Shown: positions 10,285-20,080, numbered from the stretch's first letter. The stretch: DNA of 64,000 nucleotides from an uncultured Tropicimonas sp. (GCA_947495685.1 CANLZY010000009.1:1-64000); one strand, 5' to 3'. Notes: generated by a model not told the origin, from the sequence alone. Translations and numbers: made by a program.

Positions 10285-11538
10285 ATGACCGTTCAAACAG
10301 ATATCCCCGCCCTGATGGCCGACATCGGGGCCCGCGCCAAGGCCGCTGCGGCCGAACTGGCCTTTGCCTCTGCCGAACGCAAGCACGCTGCCCTGATTGG
10401 TGCGGCTGAGGCCGTCTGGACCCGCCGCGCCGAGATCATCACGGCCAACGCCGAGGATCTTGAGTTTGGCCGCGCCAAGGGGCTGAGCGACGCCATGACG
10501 GACCGGCTGATGCTCGACGAGGATCGCATTCGCGGAATCGTCGATGGCCTGCGCACGGTGGCAGAGCAGAAAGACCCGGTCGGGGAAACGATCTCGGAAT
10601 GGGACATGGCCAGCGGGCTGCACATCCGCCGGGTGCGCACGCCCCTGGGGGTTGTCGGGGTGATCTACGAAAGCCGTCCCAACGTGACCGCCGACGCCGG
10701 TGCGCTGTGTCTGAAGGCCGGCAATGCGGTGATCCTGCGCGGCGGCTCGGAAAGTTTCCATTCCTCGGGGGCGATCCACGCCTGTCTCGTGGACGGTCTG
10801 ACATCGGCCGGTCTGCCCGGCGATGCAGTGCAACGGGTGCCGACCCGCGACCGCGCTGCCGTCACCGAGATGCTGCACATGGTCGATACGATCGACGTGA
10901 TCGTTCCGCGGGGCGGCAAGGGGTTGGTCGGGTTGGTACAACGCGAAGCGCGCGTCCCGGTCTTTGCCCACCTCGAAGGCATCTGCCATGTCTATGTCGA
11001 CAAGGCCGCCGATCCGGACAAGGCGCGCCGGGTCGTTCTGAACGCCAAGACACGCCGGACCGGGATCTGCGGCTCTGCCGAATGCCTGCTGGTACACCGT
11101 GATGTCGCCGCGACGCTGGGCCAACAGATCGTCGATGATCTGATGGCCGCCGGGGTCGAGGTGCGCGCGCAAGGCCTGAACGGGTCCGTCCCGGCGACAG
11201 AGGATGACTTCGGCAAAGAGTTTCTGGATATGAAGATCGCAGCGAAAGTCGTTGATAATGTTGATGAAGCCATTCAGCATATTCGCACATACGGCTCCAG
11301 CCATACCGAAGCGATCCTGACCGAGGACGACATTGCCGCAGACCGGTTTTTCCAGCGTGTCGACAGCGCAATCCTGATGCGCAACGCGTCGACTCAGTTC
11401 GCAGATGGTGGAGAGTTCGGCATGGGGGCCGAGATCGGAATTGCCACAGGCAAGATGCATGCCCGTGGCCCGGTTGGTGCCGAGCAACTGACCAGCTTCA
11501 AATACCTGGTTGATGGGGATGGCACCACGCGCCGGTAG
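10285..11538 (+). CDS. proA: Gamma-glutamyl phosphate reductase
   Basis: This 417-residue enzyme makes glutamate-5-semialdehyde with NADPH, the second step of proline synthesis. [26 protein letters not shown] and PRGGKGLV are family signatures, and Cys262 in RTGICGSAE is the catalytic thiol. The C-terminus contains [19 protein letters not shown], as in all ProA. It forms an operon with obgE and proB and ends 15 bp before the convergent chpT gene. Confidence 0.97.
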   Translation: MTVQTDIPALMADIGARAKAAAAELAFASAERKHAALIGAAEAVWTRRAEIITANAEDLEFGRAKGLSDAMTDRLMLDEDRIRGIVDGLRTVAEQKDPVGETISEWDMASGLHIRRVRTPLGVVGVIYESRPNVTADAGALCLKAGNAVILRGGSESFHSSGAIHACLVDGLTSAGLPGDAVQRVPTRDRAAVTEMLHMVDTIDVIVPRGGKGLVGLVQREARVPVFAHLEGICHVYVDKAADPDKARRVVLNAKTRRTGICGSAECLLVHRDVAATLGQQIVDDLMAAGVEVRAQGLNGSVPATEDDFGKEFLDMKIAAKVVDNVDEAIQHIRTYGSSHTEAILTEDDIAADRFFQRVDSAILMRNASTQFADGGEFGMGAEIGIATGKMHARGPVGAEQLTSFKYLVDGDGTTRR

Positions 11539-11553
11539 CCGCGCGGGGCAGGG

Positions 11554-12162
11554 TCAGAACGTCAGCCGGACCGACGTGTCGGTCTTCGATACCTCCAATG
11601 TGCGATCGATCTGCCGCAATGCTTCCGGTAGAAGGGCGAAATGAACGACCGGTGGGGTCAGTGCGGTCATGTCGCCGTCCAGCACCGCCCAATGGTCCGG
11701 GTCGATTTTCAATTTCGTGGCGGTTCCGGTGATGTTCCAGGTGCCGTCCTCCTTGGAAATCCGGACGTCGCCGCCGAAGGGCATTGCCGATTCCAGGCAC
11801 ATCAGAGCCAGGCAGGCGGGCTTGGCCTCGTCGCGCCGACATTCCGACGCCACATCCCAGGTCACCTGGAGTCGGCTGCCGGTGTAGGAATCGCGCAGGA
11901 TCGACAGGATCTCGGCCCGACCGGTGCCCTGACCCCTTGAGGCCTGCCCGAAAGCGATCCGGAAAAACCGGATACGGGCGTTGGCATTGTTGACGCTGTC
12001 CGTGATCAGCGCAACTTCCGGGGCATTGCTGCCGCCATTCGCCATCGCCAGCAGCTCCAGTCCGTTGCCAACAGCGCCGATCGGGCTGATCAGGTCGTGG
12101 CAGATGCGCGATCCGATGAGGGATGGAAGGTCGGGTCGTGTCTGATCGTGATCACTGGACAT
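11554..12162 (-). CDS. chpT: Histidine phosphotransferase ChpT
   Basis: This 202-residue protein matches ChpT, the phosphotransferase between the kinase CckA and the regulators CtrA and CpdR in alphaproteobacterial cell-cycle and motility control. His22 in SRICHDLISPIGAVGNGLEL is the phosphorylation site of the dimerisation helix. The C-terminal half is a degenerate ATPase-like fold without ATP motifs, as expected. It is convergent with proA and divergent from the small DUF3553 gene, the usual neighbourhood in Rhodobacteraceae. Confidence 0.9.
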   Translation of the reverse strand: MSSDHDQTRPDLPSLIGSRICHDLISPIGAVGNGLELLAMANGGSNAPEVALITDSVNNANARIRFFRIAFGQASRGQGTGRAEILSILRDSYTGSRLQVTWDVASECRRDEAKPACLALMCLESAMPFGGDVRISKEDGTWNITGTATKLKIDPDHWAVLDGDMTALTPPVVHFALLPEALRQIDRTLEVSKTDTSVRLTF

Positions 12163-12191
12163 CAGCGGTTGTCCCTGAATGAATGGGGCCC

Positions 12192-12371
12192 ATGATTGAC
12201 CTCAACGCCTTTCTGGAACCCGGGAACCTGGTGCGCCACCCGTCGCGGCCCGACTGGGGGCTTGGGCAGGTGCAATCCAGGATTGGCCATCGGATCACTG
12301 TGAACTTTGAACATGCTGGCAAGGTTGTCGTCGATGGAAGAGTCATTGGCCTCGTTCCGGAGGAAGGGTGA
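12192..12371 (+). CDS. DUF3553 family protein
   Basis: This 59-residue protein (MIDLNAFLEPGNLVRHP) has the DUF3553 pattern with WGLGQVQSRIG and VNFEHAGK, a small beta-barrel resembling the CarD/UvrD C-terminal interaction fold. A start nine bases upstream (MGP) is equally open, but family members usually begin near the methionine chosen here. Its function is unknown. It is divergent from chpT and precedes olsBA. Confidence 0.8.
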   Translation: MIDLNAFLEPGNLVRHPSRPDWGLGQVQSRIGHRITVNFEHAGKVVVDGRVIGLVPEEG

Positions 12372-12527
12372 ACGTCTTACAAACCCTCAAAATCATTTCA
12401 AAACCGATTCAACCTTAACGTGAACATGCGTGCCGTCAACCCGCTGGAATTGGGGAGTGTTGCAAAGAGTAGCGCCACGGCCTAAACCCGCCCGACAACC
12501 TTCACAGGGACAGGGATCGCGACCCGC

Positions 12528-13304
12528 ATGACGCCTGACCACCCGCATTTCCAGATTCGATTGGCCGAATCCGAACAGGACCTGCTGGCGGCGCAGAGGT
12601 TGCGCTATGCGGTCTTTGTCGAGGAACTGGGCGGCGACGGCGAACTGATCGATCACGCGGGCCGTTTCGAGCGTGATCGCTATGACGCATTCTACGATCA
12701 CCTGATCCTGGTGGATGGCCGACGCGACCCGGCTGCGCTGGACCACGTGGTCGGGGTCTACCGGCTGATGCCGGGCGACCGGGCGGTCGATGCCGGGGGG
12801 TTCTATTGTGCCAGCGAATACGACCTGACACTGCTGGAGCAGAGCGGGCGCCGGCTGCTGGAACTGGGCCGCTCCTGCGTGCACCCGGCCTATCGCGGTG
12901 GCACCGCATTATACCATCTTTGGAACGGTTTGGGGGCCTACGTGGCGGAACGGGACACCGAAGTCCTGTTTGGCGTCGCCAGCTTTCATGGCACCGATAC
13001 GCAGGCCCTGGCCGAACCGCTGTCGTTCCTGCATCACAACTACCTTGCCCCCGAGGCGCTGCGGGTGCGGACGGTCGAGGGACACCTCACGGCGATGGAC
13101 ATCCTGCCGCCGGATCAGGTGAACCGGCCCGCCGCGGTACGGGCGATACCGGCCCTGATCAAGGGGTATCTGCGCCTGGGCGGCTATGTCGGCGAGGGGG
13201 CGTTTGTCGACCATGCCTTCAACACCACCGATATCTGCCTGGTGATGGACACGACCAGGATCAGCGACAAGCAGCGCGCGTTCTATTCAGGTGGGCGCGG
13301 ATGA
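12528..13304 (+). CDS. olsB: L-ornithine N-alpha-acyltransferase
   Basis: This 258-residue protein makes lyso-ornithine lipid from ornithine and a 3-hydroxyacyl-ACP. It is a GNAT-fold enzyme: LRYAVFVEELGGDGELIDH near residues 25-45, VVGVYRLMPGD, and LELGRSCVHPAYRGGTA at about 110-126 are typical of OlsB. LSFLHHNYLAPEALR also fits. The stop overlaps the olsA start (ATGA). Ornithine lipids can replace phospholipids under phosphate limitation, but no PHO box was seen here. Confidence 0.93.
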   Translation: MTPDHPHFQIRLAESEQDLLAAQRLRYAVFVEELGGDGELIDHAGRFERDRYDAFYDHLILVDGRRDPAALDHVVGVYRLMPGDRAVDAGGFYCASEYDLTLLEQSGRRLLELGRSCVHPAYRGGTALYHLWNGLGAYVAERDTEVLFGVASFHGTDTQALAEPLSFLHHNYLAPEALRVRTVEGHLTAMDILPPDQVNRPAAVRAIPALIKGYLRLGGYVGEGAFVDHAFNTTDICLVMDTTRISDKQRAFYSGGRG

Positions 13305-14167
13305 GCCCGACCTGGAGGTCCGACGACTTGCCGGACCCGCCGGCGCCGTTGACGGCCCGGGATTGGCTGCGGGTCCTGCGACGCGGGGTGCCGCTGGTGC
13401 TGGTCCTGTTCGGGGGCCTTGGCCTGTTGCTGCTGGCGCGGCTGGTGGAGCGCCCCCTGTTCGGCTTGCGTCGACCGTGGACCCCATGGATCACGCAGTT
13501 TGTCTGTCTGTCGGCATTGTTCTTGCTGGGAATTACCCGTCACGTGCGCGGCACCCCAAGCAATGGCCCAGGGGCGATCGTCTCGAACCACGCGGGCTGG
13601 TTGGATATCCTGACGTTGAACGCCTCCGGACGGCTGTATTTCGTTTCGAAGGCCGAGGTGGCGGGCTGGCCGGGGATTGGTTGGCTGGCTCGGGCCACAG
13701 GGACGGTGTTCATCAACCGAGACCGCAAGGAGGCCCCCGCGCAGGCGCGAATGTTCGAGACCCGGTTGAATGCGGGCCACAGGCTGTTGTTCTTTCCGGA
13801 AGGCACCAGCACCGATGGCCTGCGGATGCTCCCCTTCAAGGCGACCCTCTTTCAGGCCTTCTTCAGCAAGGATCTGCGGTCCGATACGCAGATCCAGCCG
13901 GTTACGGTGACCTACACGGCTCCTGAGGGCGAGGATCCGCGGTTCTATGGTTGGTGGGGCGACATGGAATTTGGCGAGCACAGCCTGAAAGTGCTTGCCT
14001 GCAGGCGACAGGGCTCTGTCGACGTGATCTATCACGACCCGATCCGGGTCGTGGATGCCGGAGACCGCAAGGCGCTTGCCGCGCGGTGCGAGGCGGCTGT
14101 CAGATCCAGCCTGCCACAGCGCACGATGATCCAGGACGGGGAGGCTCCCGCCGGGGCTCGACACTGA
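13301..14167 (+). CDS. olsA: Lyso-ornithine lipid O-acyltransferase
   Basis: This 288-residue membrane enzyme adds the second acyl chain to lyso-ornithine lipid. One membrane segment lies at about residues 28-48 and another at 64-80. The acyltransferase motifs are NHAGWLD (residues 96-102, His97 and Asp102 catalytic) and FPEGTS (165-170). It follows olsB with a 4-bp overlap. A GC-rich hairpin 24 bp beyond the stop lacks a U-run. Confidence 0.93.
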   Translation: MSPTWRSDDLPDPPAPLTARDWLRVLRRGVPLVLVLFGGLGLLLLARLVERPLFGLRRPWTPWITQFVCLSALFLLGITRHVRGTPSNGPGAIVSNHAGWLDILTLNASGRLYFVSKAEVAGWPGIGWLARATGTVFINRDRKEAPAQARMFETRLNAGHRLLFFPEGTSTDGLRMLPFKATLFQAFFSKDLRSDTQIQPVTVTYTAPEGEDPRFYGWWGDMEFGEHSLKVLACRRQGSVDVIYHDPIRVVDAGDRKALAARCEAAVRSSLPQRTMIQDGEAPAGARH

Positions 14168-14396
14168 CGTGTCTCGCCCCGTTTGGGCCAGGCGCGCCTG
14201 CGCGCGCCCCGCACAGCGTCACCGGCACAGCCTTGCCAAACGCAGGGCCGGACCCGTGGTCTGAATGGGTCGGCCTTGATCATCTGATCCAAGGAAAGTC
14301 GGGCCGCCGAAAGCCGAAACAGCACTCGGCAAGCTCGAACACTTAAAGCCCCGCCAGATTGCAGGGAATCGGGTGTCGCCCTGACGGGTTGGGTGA

Positions 14397-15014
14397 TCAG
14401 TCGGCGGCCGCCATGAGGGCGGTCATCGCGGCAACCGGATCGTCGGAAGACCAGATTTCCTCCCCGATCCCGAAGAAATCGGTCACCGCGACAAGATCGG
14501 CCACGCGTTCTGCGGTCAAGGCACCTTCGGCGACGATGGGAACCTCGATCATTTCCGACCACCAGGCGAACAGGTCAAGATCGGCCATGCTGCCATCTCC
14601 CAGACCGGTCTCTGCCACGGGTCCGAAGGCGACGTAATCCGCGCCAGCCTCGGCCGCGTTCAGCCCGCTGTGGCGGGAGGCGCCGCAATAGGCTCCGACA
14701 ATGGCATCCTCGCCGAGTTCCTTGCGGGCGTCGCGAATGTTGCGGGATCCGTTCAGGTGCACGCCGTCCAGCCCCAGCCGCTCGACCAGACGCAGATGGG
14801 TGTCGATCACCATGGCGATGTCGCGCTCGTGGCAGACCGCGCGGCAGGCATCGGCAGCGCGGGCGATCCGGTCCTCGTCCTGGCTCGACAGGCTCAGCCG
14901 CACGCAAGCGATCTCGCGCGCGTCCAGCACACGGGCCAGCGTGGTGGGAAACAGGTCCAGTTCGAACTCGGGGGGCGTGATCAGATAGATCTGCGGCTTC
15001 TCGGGTTCTTCCAT
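14397..15014 (-). CDS. ThiE/TenI-like TIM-barrel protein
   Basis: This 205-residue protein begins MEEPEKPQIYLITPP and follows the thiamine-phosphate synthase/TenI pattern: IDTHLRLVERLGLDGVHLNG, GAYCGASRHSGLNAAEAGADYVAFGPV and PIVAEGALTAE. The usual phosphate-binding TK after the GP motif is replaced by AETGLGDG, and no other thiamine gene is nearby. It may therefore be a TenI-like paralog and not the main ThiE. A longer start adds residues with no family similarity. It is divergent from the TrmJ-type gene. Confidence 0.75.
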   Translation of the reverse strand: MEEPEKPQIYLITPPEFELDLFPTTLARVLDAREIACVRLSLSSQDEDRIARAADACRAVCHERDIAMVIDTHLRLVERLGLDGVHLNGSRNIRDARKELGEDAIVGAYCGASRHSGLNAAEAGADYVAFGPVAETGLGDGSMADLDLFAWWSEMIEVPIVAEGALTAERVADLVAVTDFFGIGEEIWSSDDPVAAMTALMAAAD

Positions 15015-15143
15015 CTGTCTCTCCGACGTCGTGTGGGTAGGGTACTGCCCTATACCGCCCTTTTTCGACCTGCGCCATGGCTGCTTGAAGGCAGATGCGG
15101 GGCGGCGTATCAGGTCCGGGTCCAATCAGCCACGGAAGCCCGC

Positions 15144-15884
15144 ATGCAGCAGCCAACCATCATCCTTGTCCGGCCCCAGATGGGCGAGAACATCGGCGGG
15201 GCCGCGCGCGCCATGTGGAACTTCGGGCTGGACCGGATGCGACTGGTTGATCCGCGCGATGGCTGGCCAAACCCGCGCGCCGTGGCGCTGGCCAGCGGGG
15301 CCGGGCGGTTGCTGGACGAGGCCGGGCTGTATGGCGACGTCAAGGATGCCATCGCCGACTGTACCCATGTTTATGCGACGACCGCCCGCGTGCGTGGGTT
15401 GACCAAGCCGGTGATGAGCCCCGAGCAGGCCATGGCGGAGGCCCGCGCGGTGACCGAAGCGGGCGGCAAGGTCGGGATCATGTTTGGCCCCGAGCGGGCC
15501 GGGTTGGAGAACGAGGACGTGGCCCGCGCCCGTGCGATCATCACGGTACCGGTGAACCCGGAGTTCTTTTCGTTGAACCTGGCGCAATGTGTGCTGCTGA
15601 CGGCCTATGAATGGCGCCGCCAGACCGCCGAGGCGCAGCCCGCACCCGATATCGAACGCGCTGCCGCCATCGAGGTGGAAAAGCTGGGCGATCACTTCGT
15701 GGAAAAACTTTCGACCGCCGGGTTCTTCTTTCCCGAGACCAAGGCGCCGGGAATGAAGCTGGCCCTGCGCAACATGCTGTCACGGCTGGCGCTGACCCGC
15801 GCCGATGTGCAGATCTTTCATGGCATGCTGCGGCAGCTGACCCGCACGCAACCGCCCCGCAAACCCGATGACAGCGACGCCTGA
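15144..15884 (+). CDS. trmJ: TrmJ-type RNA 2'-O-methyltransferase (SPOUT family)
   Basis: This 246-residue protein has the three SPOUT motifs: NIGGAARAMWNFG near the N-terminus, GIMFGPERAGLENEDV in the middle, and FFSLNLAQCVLLTAYEW forming the knotted SAM site. The C-terminal helical region (FFFPETKAPGMKLALRNML) is typical of TrmJ, which methylates position 32 of tRNAs. The exact substrate cannot be read from sequence. ctaA follows 23 bp later and is probably in the same transcript. Confidence 0.85.
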   Translation: MQQPTIILVRPQMGENIGGAARAMWNFGLDRMRLVDPRDGWPNPRAVALASGAGRLLDEAGLYGDVKDAIADCTHVYATTARVRGLTKPVMSPEQAMAEARAVTEAGGKVGIMFGPERAGLENEDVARARAIITVPVNPEFFSLNLAQCVLLTAYEWRRQTAEAQPAPDIERAAAIEVEKLGDHFVEKLSTAGFFFPETKAPGMKLALRNMLSRLALTRADVQIFHGMLRQLTRTQPPRKPDDSDA

Positions 15885-15907
15885 GCCAACGCCAACAGGA
15901 GACTGAG

Positions 15908-17062
15908 ATGGCCGCCAAACGCAGCATTTTCGAAGAGGTGAGCGAGGAGACGCGCTCTGCGCAGGTTCCGAGCACGCCCAAACCGGGCCTGATCGACCGC
16001 GCGAGTTCTGGCGCCCGCAGGGCAATCCGGGCCTGGCTGATGGTGTTGTTCGCGATGGTCGTGGCGATGATTGTCGTCGGCGGGCTGACCCGGTTGACGG
16101 ATTCCGGGCTGTCGATCACCGAATGGGCGCCGATCACCGGTGCGGTGCCGCCGATGTCCGAGGCGGCCTGGACGGCGGAATTCGAGAAATACCAACAGAT
16201 CCCGCAATACGAACTGATGAACGAGGGCATGACCCTGGCCGAGTTCAAGGGCATCTATTGGTGGGAATGGGGCCACCGGCAGTTGGGCCGGTTGGTCGGG
16301 TTGGTCTGGGCGGTGGGCTACCTTGCATTTCTGGCGCTTGGCAAGATCCCGACCGGCTGGACCGGGCGGCTTGCGATCCCCGGCGCGCTTGGCGGCCTGC
16401 AGGGCGCGATCGGCTGGTGGATGGTGTCCAGCGGCCTGGGCGGCGAGATGGTCTCGGTGGCATCCTATCGGCTTGCAATCCACCTTGGCCTGGCATTTGC
16501 GATCCTTGGCTTGCTGGCGTGGTACATCTTCAAGATGTCCCGCCGCGAGCGGGACCTGATGCAGGCCCGCCGGGCCAAGGAACCCAAGCTGTGGGGGCTG
16601 AGCACCGGGCTGATGCACCTGGTGTTCCTGCAGATCCTGTTGGGCGCGCTGGTGGCAGGCATTGACGCCGGCAGGGCCTTTCCCGAATGGCCGACGATGG
16701 GGGGCGGGCTGTTTCCGCCCGATCCGTTCCAGCTGAGCCCGATCTGGCGAAACTTCTTCGAGGATGCCGGTCTGGTGCAGTTCATGCACCGGATGGTGGG
16801 GTACCTCGCGCTTGGCTTTGGCATCTTTGCCTGGATAAAGGGGCGCGCCTCCGTGCATCGTCGCACCCGGCGGGCCTTTCACTGGGTGCTGGCCGTTCTG
16901 GTCGGGCAGGTGGGGCTGGGCATCGTGGCGGTGCTGACCTCGGCGCAGTTGCATGTGGCGATCACGCATCAGCTGATTGCCGTCGTCCTCTGGGTGGTGA
17001 TCCTGCGGGCGCGGTTCCTGAGCGGCTATCCGGTCGCCAGCTCTGTCAGAGAAGGTCTGTAG
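15908..17062 (+). CDS. ctaA: Heme A synthase
   Basis: This 384-residue inner-membrane protein oxidises heme O to heme A for the aa3-type cytochrome oxidase. About eight membrane segments are visible. GLTRLTDSGLSITEW after the first segment, FKGIYWWEWGHRQLGRLVG and the later FMHRMVGYLAL provide the conserved histidines. The long cytoplasmic N-terminus before residue 35 is normal for the alphaproteobacterial type. It lies between trmJ and an M32 carboxypeptidase, with a 3-bp gap to the latter. Confidence 0.95.
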   Translation: MAAKRSIFEEVSEETRSAQVPSTPKPGLIDRASSGARRAIRAWLMVLFAMVVAMIVVGGLTRLTDSGLSITEWAPITGAVPPMSEAAWTAEFEKYQQIPQYELMNEGMTLAEFKGIYWWEWGHRQLGRLVGLVWAVGYLAFLALGKIPTGWTGRLAIPGALGGLQGAIGWWMVSSGLGGEMVSVASYRLAIHLGLAFAILGLLAWYIFKMSRRERDLMQARRAKEPKLWGLSTGLMHLVFLQILLGALVAGIDAGRAFPEWPTMGGGLFPPDPFQLSPIWRNFFEDAGLVQFMHRMVGYLALGFGIFAWIKGRASVHRRTRRAFHWVLAVLVGQVGLGIVAVLTSAQLHVAITHQLIAVVLWVVILRARFLSGYPVASSVREGL

Positions 17063-17065
17063 CTC

Positions 17066-18541
17066 ATGCGCGCTTATGAAAACCTCATGCTGCACGCCCG
17101 CGACACCGCGGCGCTGAAGCAGGTGCTTGGTCGGTTGGGCTGGGACCAGGAAACGGTGATGCCGCGTGGCGCGGCCCCGCAACGGGCCGAGGAAATGGCG
17201 GCGCTGGACCGGGTCCTGCACGCCCGCAAGGTGGACCCCCAGGTGGCAGACTGGCTGGAGGCCGCTGACCCGGCCGACGCGGAGGAGGTGGCGCAACTGC
17301 ACCAGATCCGGCGCGAATTCGACCGGGCGACCAAGGTGCCCGCCGACCTGTCGGCAGAACTGACGCGGGTCACCAGCCTCAGCCAGGGGATCTGGGCCGA
17401 GGCCCGGGCCAACGATGATTTCAACGCCTTTGCGCCGACGTTTTCCGAGGTGTTGTCGCTGCGCCGCCAGGAGGCTGCTGCGTTGGCCGGGGGCGGCGAC
17501 GATCTTTATGACGCGCTGCTGGATGACTACGAGCCGGGCGAGACATCGGAGAGCCTTGCCGCGATGTTTGCCGCGATGCGACCCCGGCTGGTGGCGTTGC
17601 GCGAACGGATCCTGGGCAGTGGCAAGGCCATGCCGCGCCTGAGCGGGTGCTTTGACGAAGCGGTACAGATGCAGTTGACCGAAGCCGCCGCGCGCGCCTT
17701 TGGCTATGATTTTGACCGTGGACGGCTGGACAAGGCGGTGCATCCGTTCTCGTCCGGGCAGGGGCTCGATTCGCGCATCACCACCCGCACCAGTCCGCAC
17801 GATCCGCTGGGGTGTTTCTATTCGACCATCCACGAGGTCGGGCACGGCTGTTACGAACAGAACGTGCGGCGTGATTTCCTGCTGACCCCGATCGGCGAAG
17901 GTGTGTCGATGGGCGTGCACGAGAGCCAGAGCCGGATCTACGAGAACCAGCTTGGCCGGGGGCGGGCCTTCACCGGCTGGCTCTACGAACGCTGCCGCGA
18001 CAGCTTTGGCGACATGGGGCTGGCGGATGCCGAGGCTTTCCATGCGGCAGTGAACGCGGTGGATTCGGGCTTTATCCGCACCGAGGCCGACGAGGTGCAC
18101 TACAACCTGCATATCCTGCTGCGGTTTGACCTGGAGCGCGCGTTGATCCGGGGCGAGCTGGAGGTGGACGACCTGGAGGCGGCGTGGAACGACCGGTTCG
18201 AGGCCGATTTTGGCGTGGCCGTCGACAAGGCGTCCAACGGGGTACTGCAGGATGTGCACTGGCCGGTTGGGCTGTTCGGCTATTTCCCGACCTATACGCT
18301 GGGCAATGTCTATGCCGGATGCCTGTTCGAGGCGCTGAAGGCGGGCGTTCCAGAATGGGAAAGTGGTTTGGCGCGGGGCGATGCCGGGGCGGCAACCGGC
18401 TGGCTGCGAGAGGCCGTTCAGCAGCACGGGTCGCTGTACCACCCACGCGAGGTGATCGAGCGGGCCACCGGCAGGCCCGTGTCAGTCGAGCCACTGCTGG
18501 CCTACCTGGAAGAGAAATTCGGGGCGCTCTACGATCTGTAG
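17066..18541 (+). CDS. M32 (Taq-type) metallocarboxypeptidase
   Basis: This 491-residue enzyme removes C-terminal residues from peptides. HEVGH at residues 256-260 is the HExxH zinc site, and HESQSRIYENQLGR supplies the third ligand. HPFSSGQGLDSRITTR upstream and IRTEADEVHYNLHI downstream are also conserved. It has no signal peptide and is cytoplasmic. It begins 3 bp after ctaA, and a hairpin lies in the short convergent gap downstream. Confidence 0.95.
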   Translation: MRAYENLMLHARDTAALKQVLGRLGWDQETVMPRGAAPQRAEEMAALDRVLHARKVDPQVADWLEAADPADAEEVAQLHQIRREFDRATKVPADLSAELTRVTSLSQGIWAEARANDDFNAFAPTFSEVLSLRRQEAAALAGGGDDLYDALLDDYEPGETSESLAAMFAAMRPRLVALRERILGSGKAMPRLSGCFDEAVQMQLTEAAARAFGYDFDRGRLDKAVHPFSSGQGLDSRITTRTSPHDPLGCFYSTIHEVGHGCYEQNVRRDFLLTPIGEGVSMGVHESQSRIYENQLGRGRAFTGWLYERCRDSFGDMGLADAEAFHAAVNAVDSGFIRTEADEVHYNLHILLRFDLERALIRGELEVDDLEAAWNDRFEADFGVAVDKASNGVLQDVHWPVGLFGYFPTYTLGNVYAGCLFEALKAGVPEWESGLARGDAGAATGWLREAVQQHGSLYHPREVIERATGRPVSVEPLLAYLEEKFGALYDL

Positions 18542-18608
18542 CAGGCAGACCCGGGGCACTCCCGCCCCTTTGCGCCGCCCTGACGGGCGTAACAAAGCGT
18601 TGGGCGTG

Positions 18609-18630
18609 GCACCCGCCCAAGGGCGGGTGC
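18609..18630. terminator. Palindromic hairpin between convergent genes
   Basis: GCACCCGCCC is followed, after AA, by its perfect complement GGGCGGGTGC. It lies between the end of the carboxypeptidase gene and the end of the minus-strand gene at 18640. Neither side has a U-run, so it may act only as a pause or processing barrier. Confidence 0.4.
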
Positions 18631-18639
18631 GGTCGCGCG

Positions 18640-19059
18640 TCAGTCGAGGCTGAAGGCGCGGGGGTTGACGGTCAGGGTGCGTCCAGCCCGTTCAACGCGT
18701 GCCGCAGATTGGCCACGCACCCGGTCCCCGGTGGCCGGGTTCAGCAGGTAGACATCGTTTCCGGACCGCTCCAGCACCATGGGCTGGCCGGCGACCGTCA
18801 CCGGCTGAAGTGTTCCGCCCGCGTCCGCGCCCGTGTCAGTTAAGGCGATCGCCACCGGGCGATCCGCAAGCTCGAAGTAGTACTTCATATCGCCGGTGTC
18901 GGTCCGATAGTAGTACTTGATCGGATAGGGCTTGATGACGGAGATGACATCGCCGTCGGAATCCCGGTTCTGGGCCAAGGCAGGCACGGCGACGGACAGG
19001 CACAGGGCGGCCAGAAGGGGCAGGGTTGTTTTCGCTGGTCTCATCAAATCCATCCTCAC
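18640..19059 (-). CDS. Exported hypothetical protein
   Basis: This 139-residue protein has a signal peptide (about residues 1-29, ending VPALAQ). The mature part contains two paired beta-like segments, VIKPYPIKYYYRTDTGDMKYYFEL and a later VAGQPMVLERSGNDVYLLNP that suggests a small beta domain. I do not recognise it. It follows the gene at 19070-20080 by 10 bp and is probably co-transcribed with it, so the two may act together in the periplasm or outer membrane. Confidence 0.6.
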   Translation of the reverse strand: MRMDLMRPAKTTLPLLAALCLSVAVPALAQNRDSDGDVISVIKPYPIKYYYRTDTGDMKYYFELADRPVAIALTDTGADAGGTLQPVTVAGQPMVLERSGNDVYLLNPATGDRVRGQSAARVERAGRTLTVNPRAFSLD

Positions 19060-19069
19060 TCTTGAAATC

Positions 19070-20080
19070 TCAGAACCGCAACACCGTCACGCCAAGCGAT
19101 CCGGTCAGGCGAGGACCGTCGCCGCTGTTTCCGGTGACGTCCCGTACGCCGAGCCTAACAGAAATCCCGTTGCCTGGAAACCGGTAGCCAACCCCCAGTG
19201 ACAGGTTCCGCCCGTTCCAGTCGGCGATCAGGTTGGCATTTTCGCCAACTTCCACCGCGAGGGCCCCGAACAGGGCGGTGGCACTGTCACCTTTGCCCTC
19301 GACAATGTCGCGTTCTGTCATGTTGGCGAAACGGCCCGATCCCGCCCCAAGGGTCAGCACGCCGTCGAATGGCAGGGCAGAGCTGTCCTGATCGAAAGCC
19401 CAGCTTCCGACCATGTAAAAGCTTTCCTCGCCATCCGTCTCCTTTACCAGGAGGTTCTCGCCGCCAACCGACAGGGACAACCCGTCCCAAAGGTAGCGGC
19501 TGAGCTGGAACGAGAGCGAGACCCTATCGGAATTGCCAATGTCGGACAGGTCGTTGAAGGACAGCGCGACAGAGGCGCCCACGGTCTCGAAGGCGTTCCC
19601 AAATCCAAGGCCGATGGCGACGCCACCGTCCGGGTCTTCGGTATAGGGCACCCGGCTGACACCGCCGATGCCGAGGCCCAGGACCGGGCCTTCGCGTTGG
19701 CCTGTGAAAACGGCCGGACCATAGCCAGAGGGCACCGTCAAAGTGTGCGCGGCTGCGTTGGGCAACGGCACATGGGCCAATCGATACAGATCGCGGATCG
19801 GGCGGGTTTCGACGTCGGGAACGGCATTGAGCGCCCGGCCGAGCTGGCGTTCGGAGGTCACCGATGGATTGAACGAGAACTTTTGCTGTTCGGGGTCGTA
19901 GACCAGCAACCCGGCCGCGATCAGGCGATCAATGTCGTCCAGCGCGAGCACGACACCGTTGACCGTGATGGCATCGTAGGCGCCGCCGTCCCGCAGGTCG
20001 TCGGACGGCGCGGCCCCGACCGGCGCCGTGGTTGCGATACCGAAAACCACGGCGGTTGCTGCACATACGCGTCCAAACAC
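19070..20080 (-). CDS. Exported protein with a probable outer-membrane beta-barrel
   Basis: This 336-residue protein has a signal peptide ending APVGAAP near residue 24. Residues 25-110 form a soluble N-terminal part. From about 115 on there are many alternating strands rich in Gly, Ser and aromatic residues (for example VGASVALSFNDLSD and GLSLSVGGENLLV), and the protein ends with a strand finishing in Phe (VTVLRF), the usual signal for barrel assembly. It likely sits in the outer membrane. No specific family is recognised. The small exported gene downstream is likely in the same operon. Confidence 0.6.
   Translation of the reverse strand: MFGRVCAATAVVFGIATTAPVGAAPSDDLRDGGAYDAITVNGVVLALDDIDRLIAAGLLVYDPEQQKFSFNPSVTSERQLGRALNAVPDVETRPIRDLYRLAHVPLPNAAAHTLTVPSGYGPAVFTGQREGPVLGLGIGGVSRVPYTEDPDGGVAIGLGFGNAFETVGASVALSFNDLSDIGNSDRVSLSFQLSRYLWDGLSLSVGGENLLVKETDGEESFYMVGSWAFDQDSSALPFDGVLTLGAGSGRFANMTERDIVEGKGDSATALFGALAVEVGENANLIADWNGRNLSLGVGYRFPGNGISVRLGVRDVTGNSGDGPRLTGSLGVTVLRF

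Noticed and set aside
15818-18442. An 874-codon minus-strand frame
   Set aside because: It is a shadow of ctaA and the M32 carboxypeptidase, caused by high GC; its composition is rich in His, Gln, Arg and Pro with no motif.
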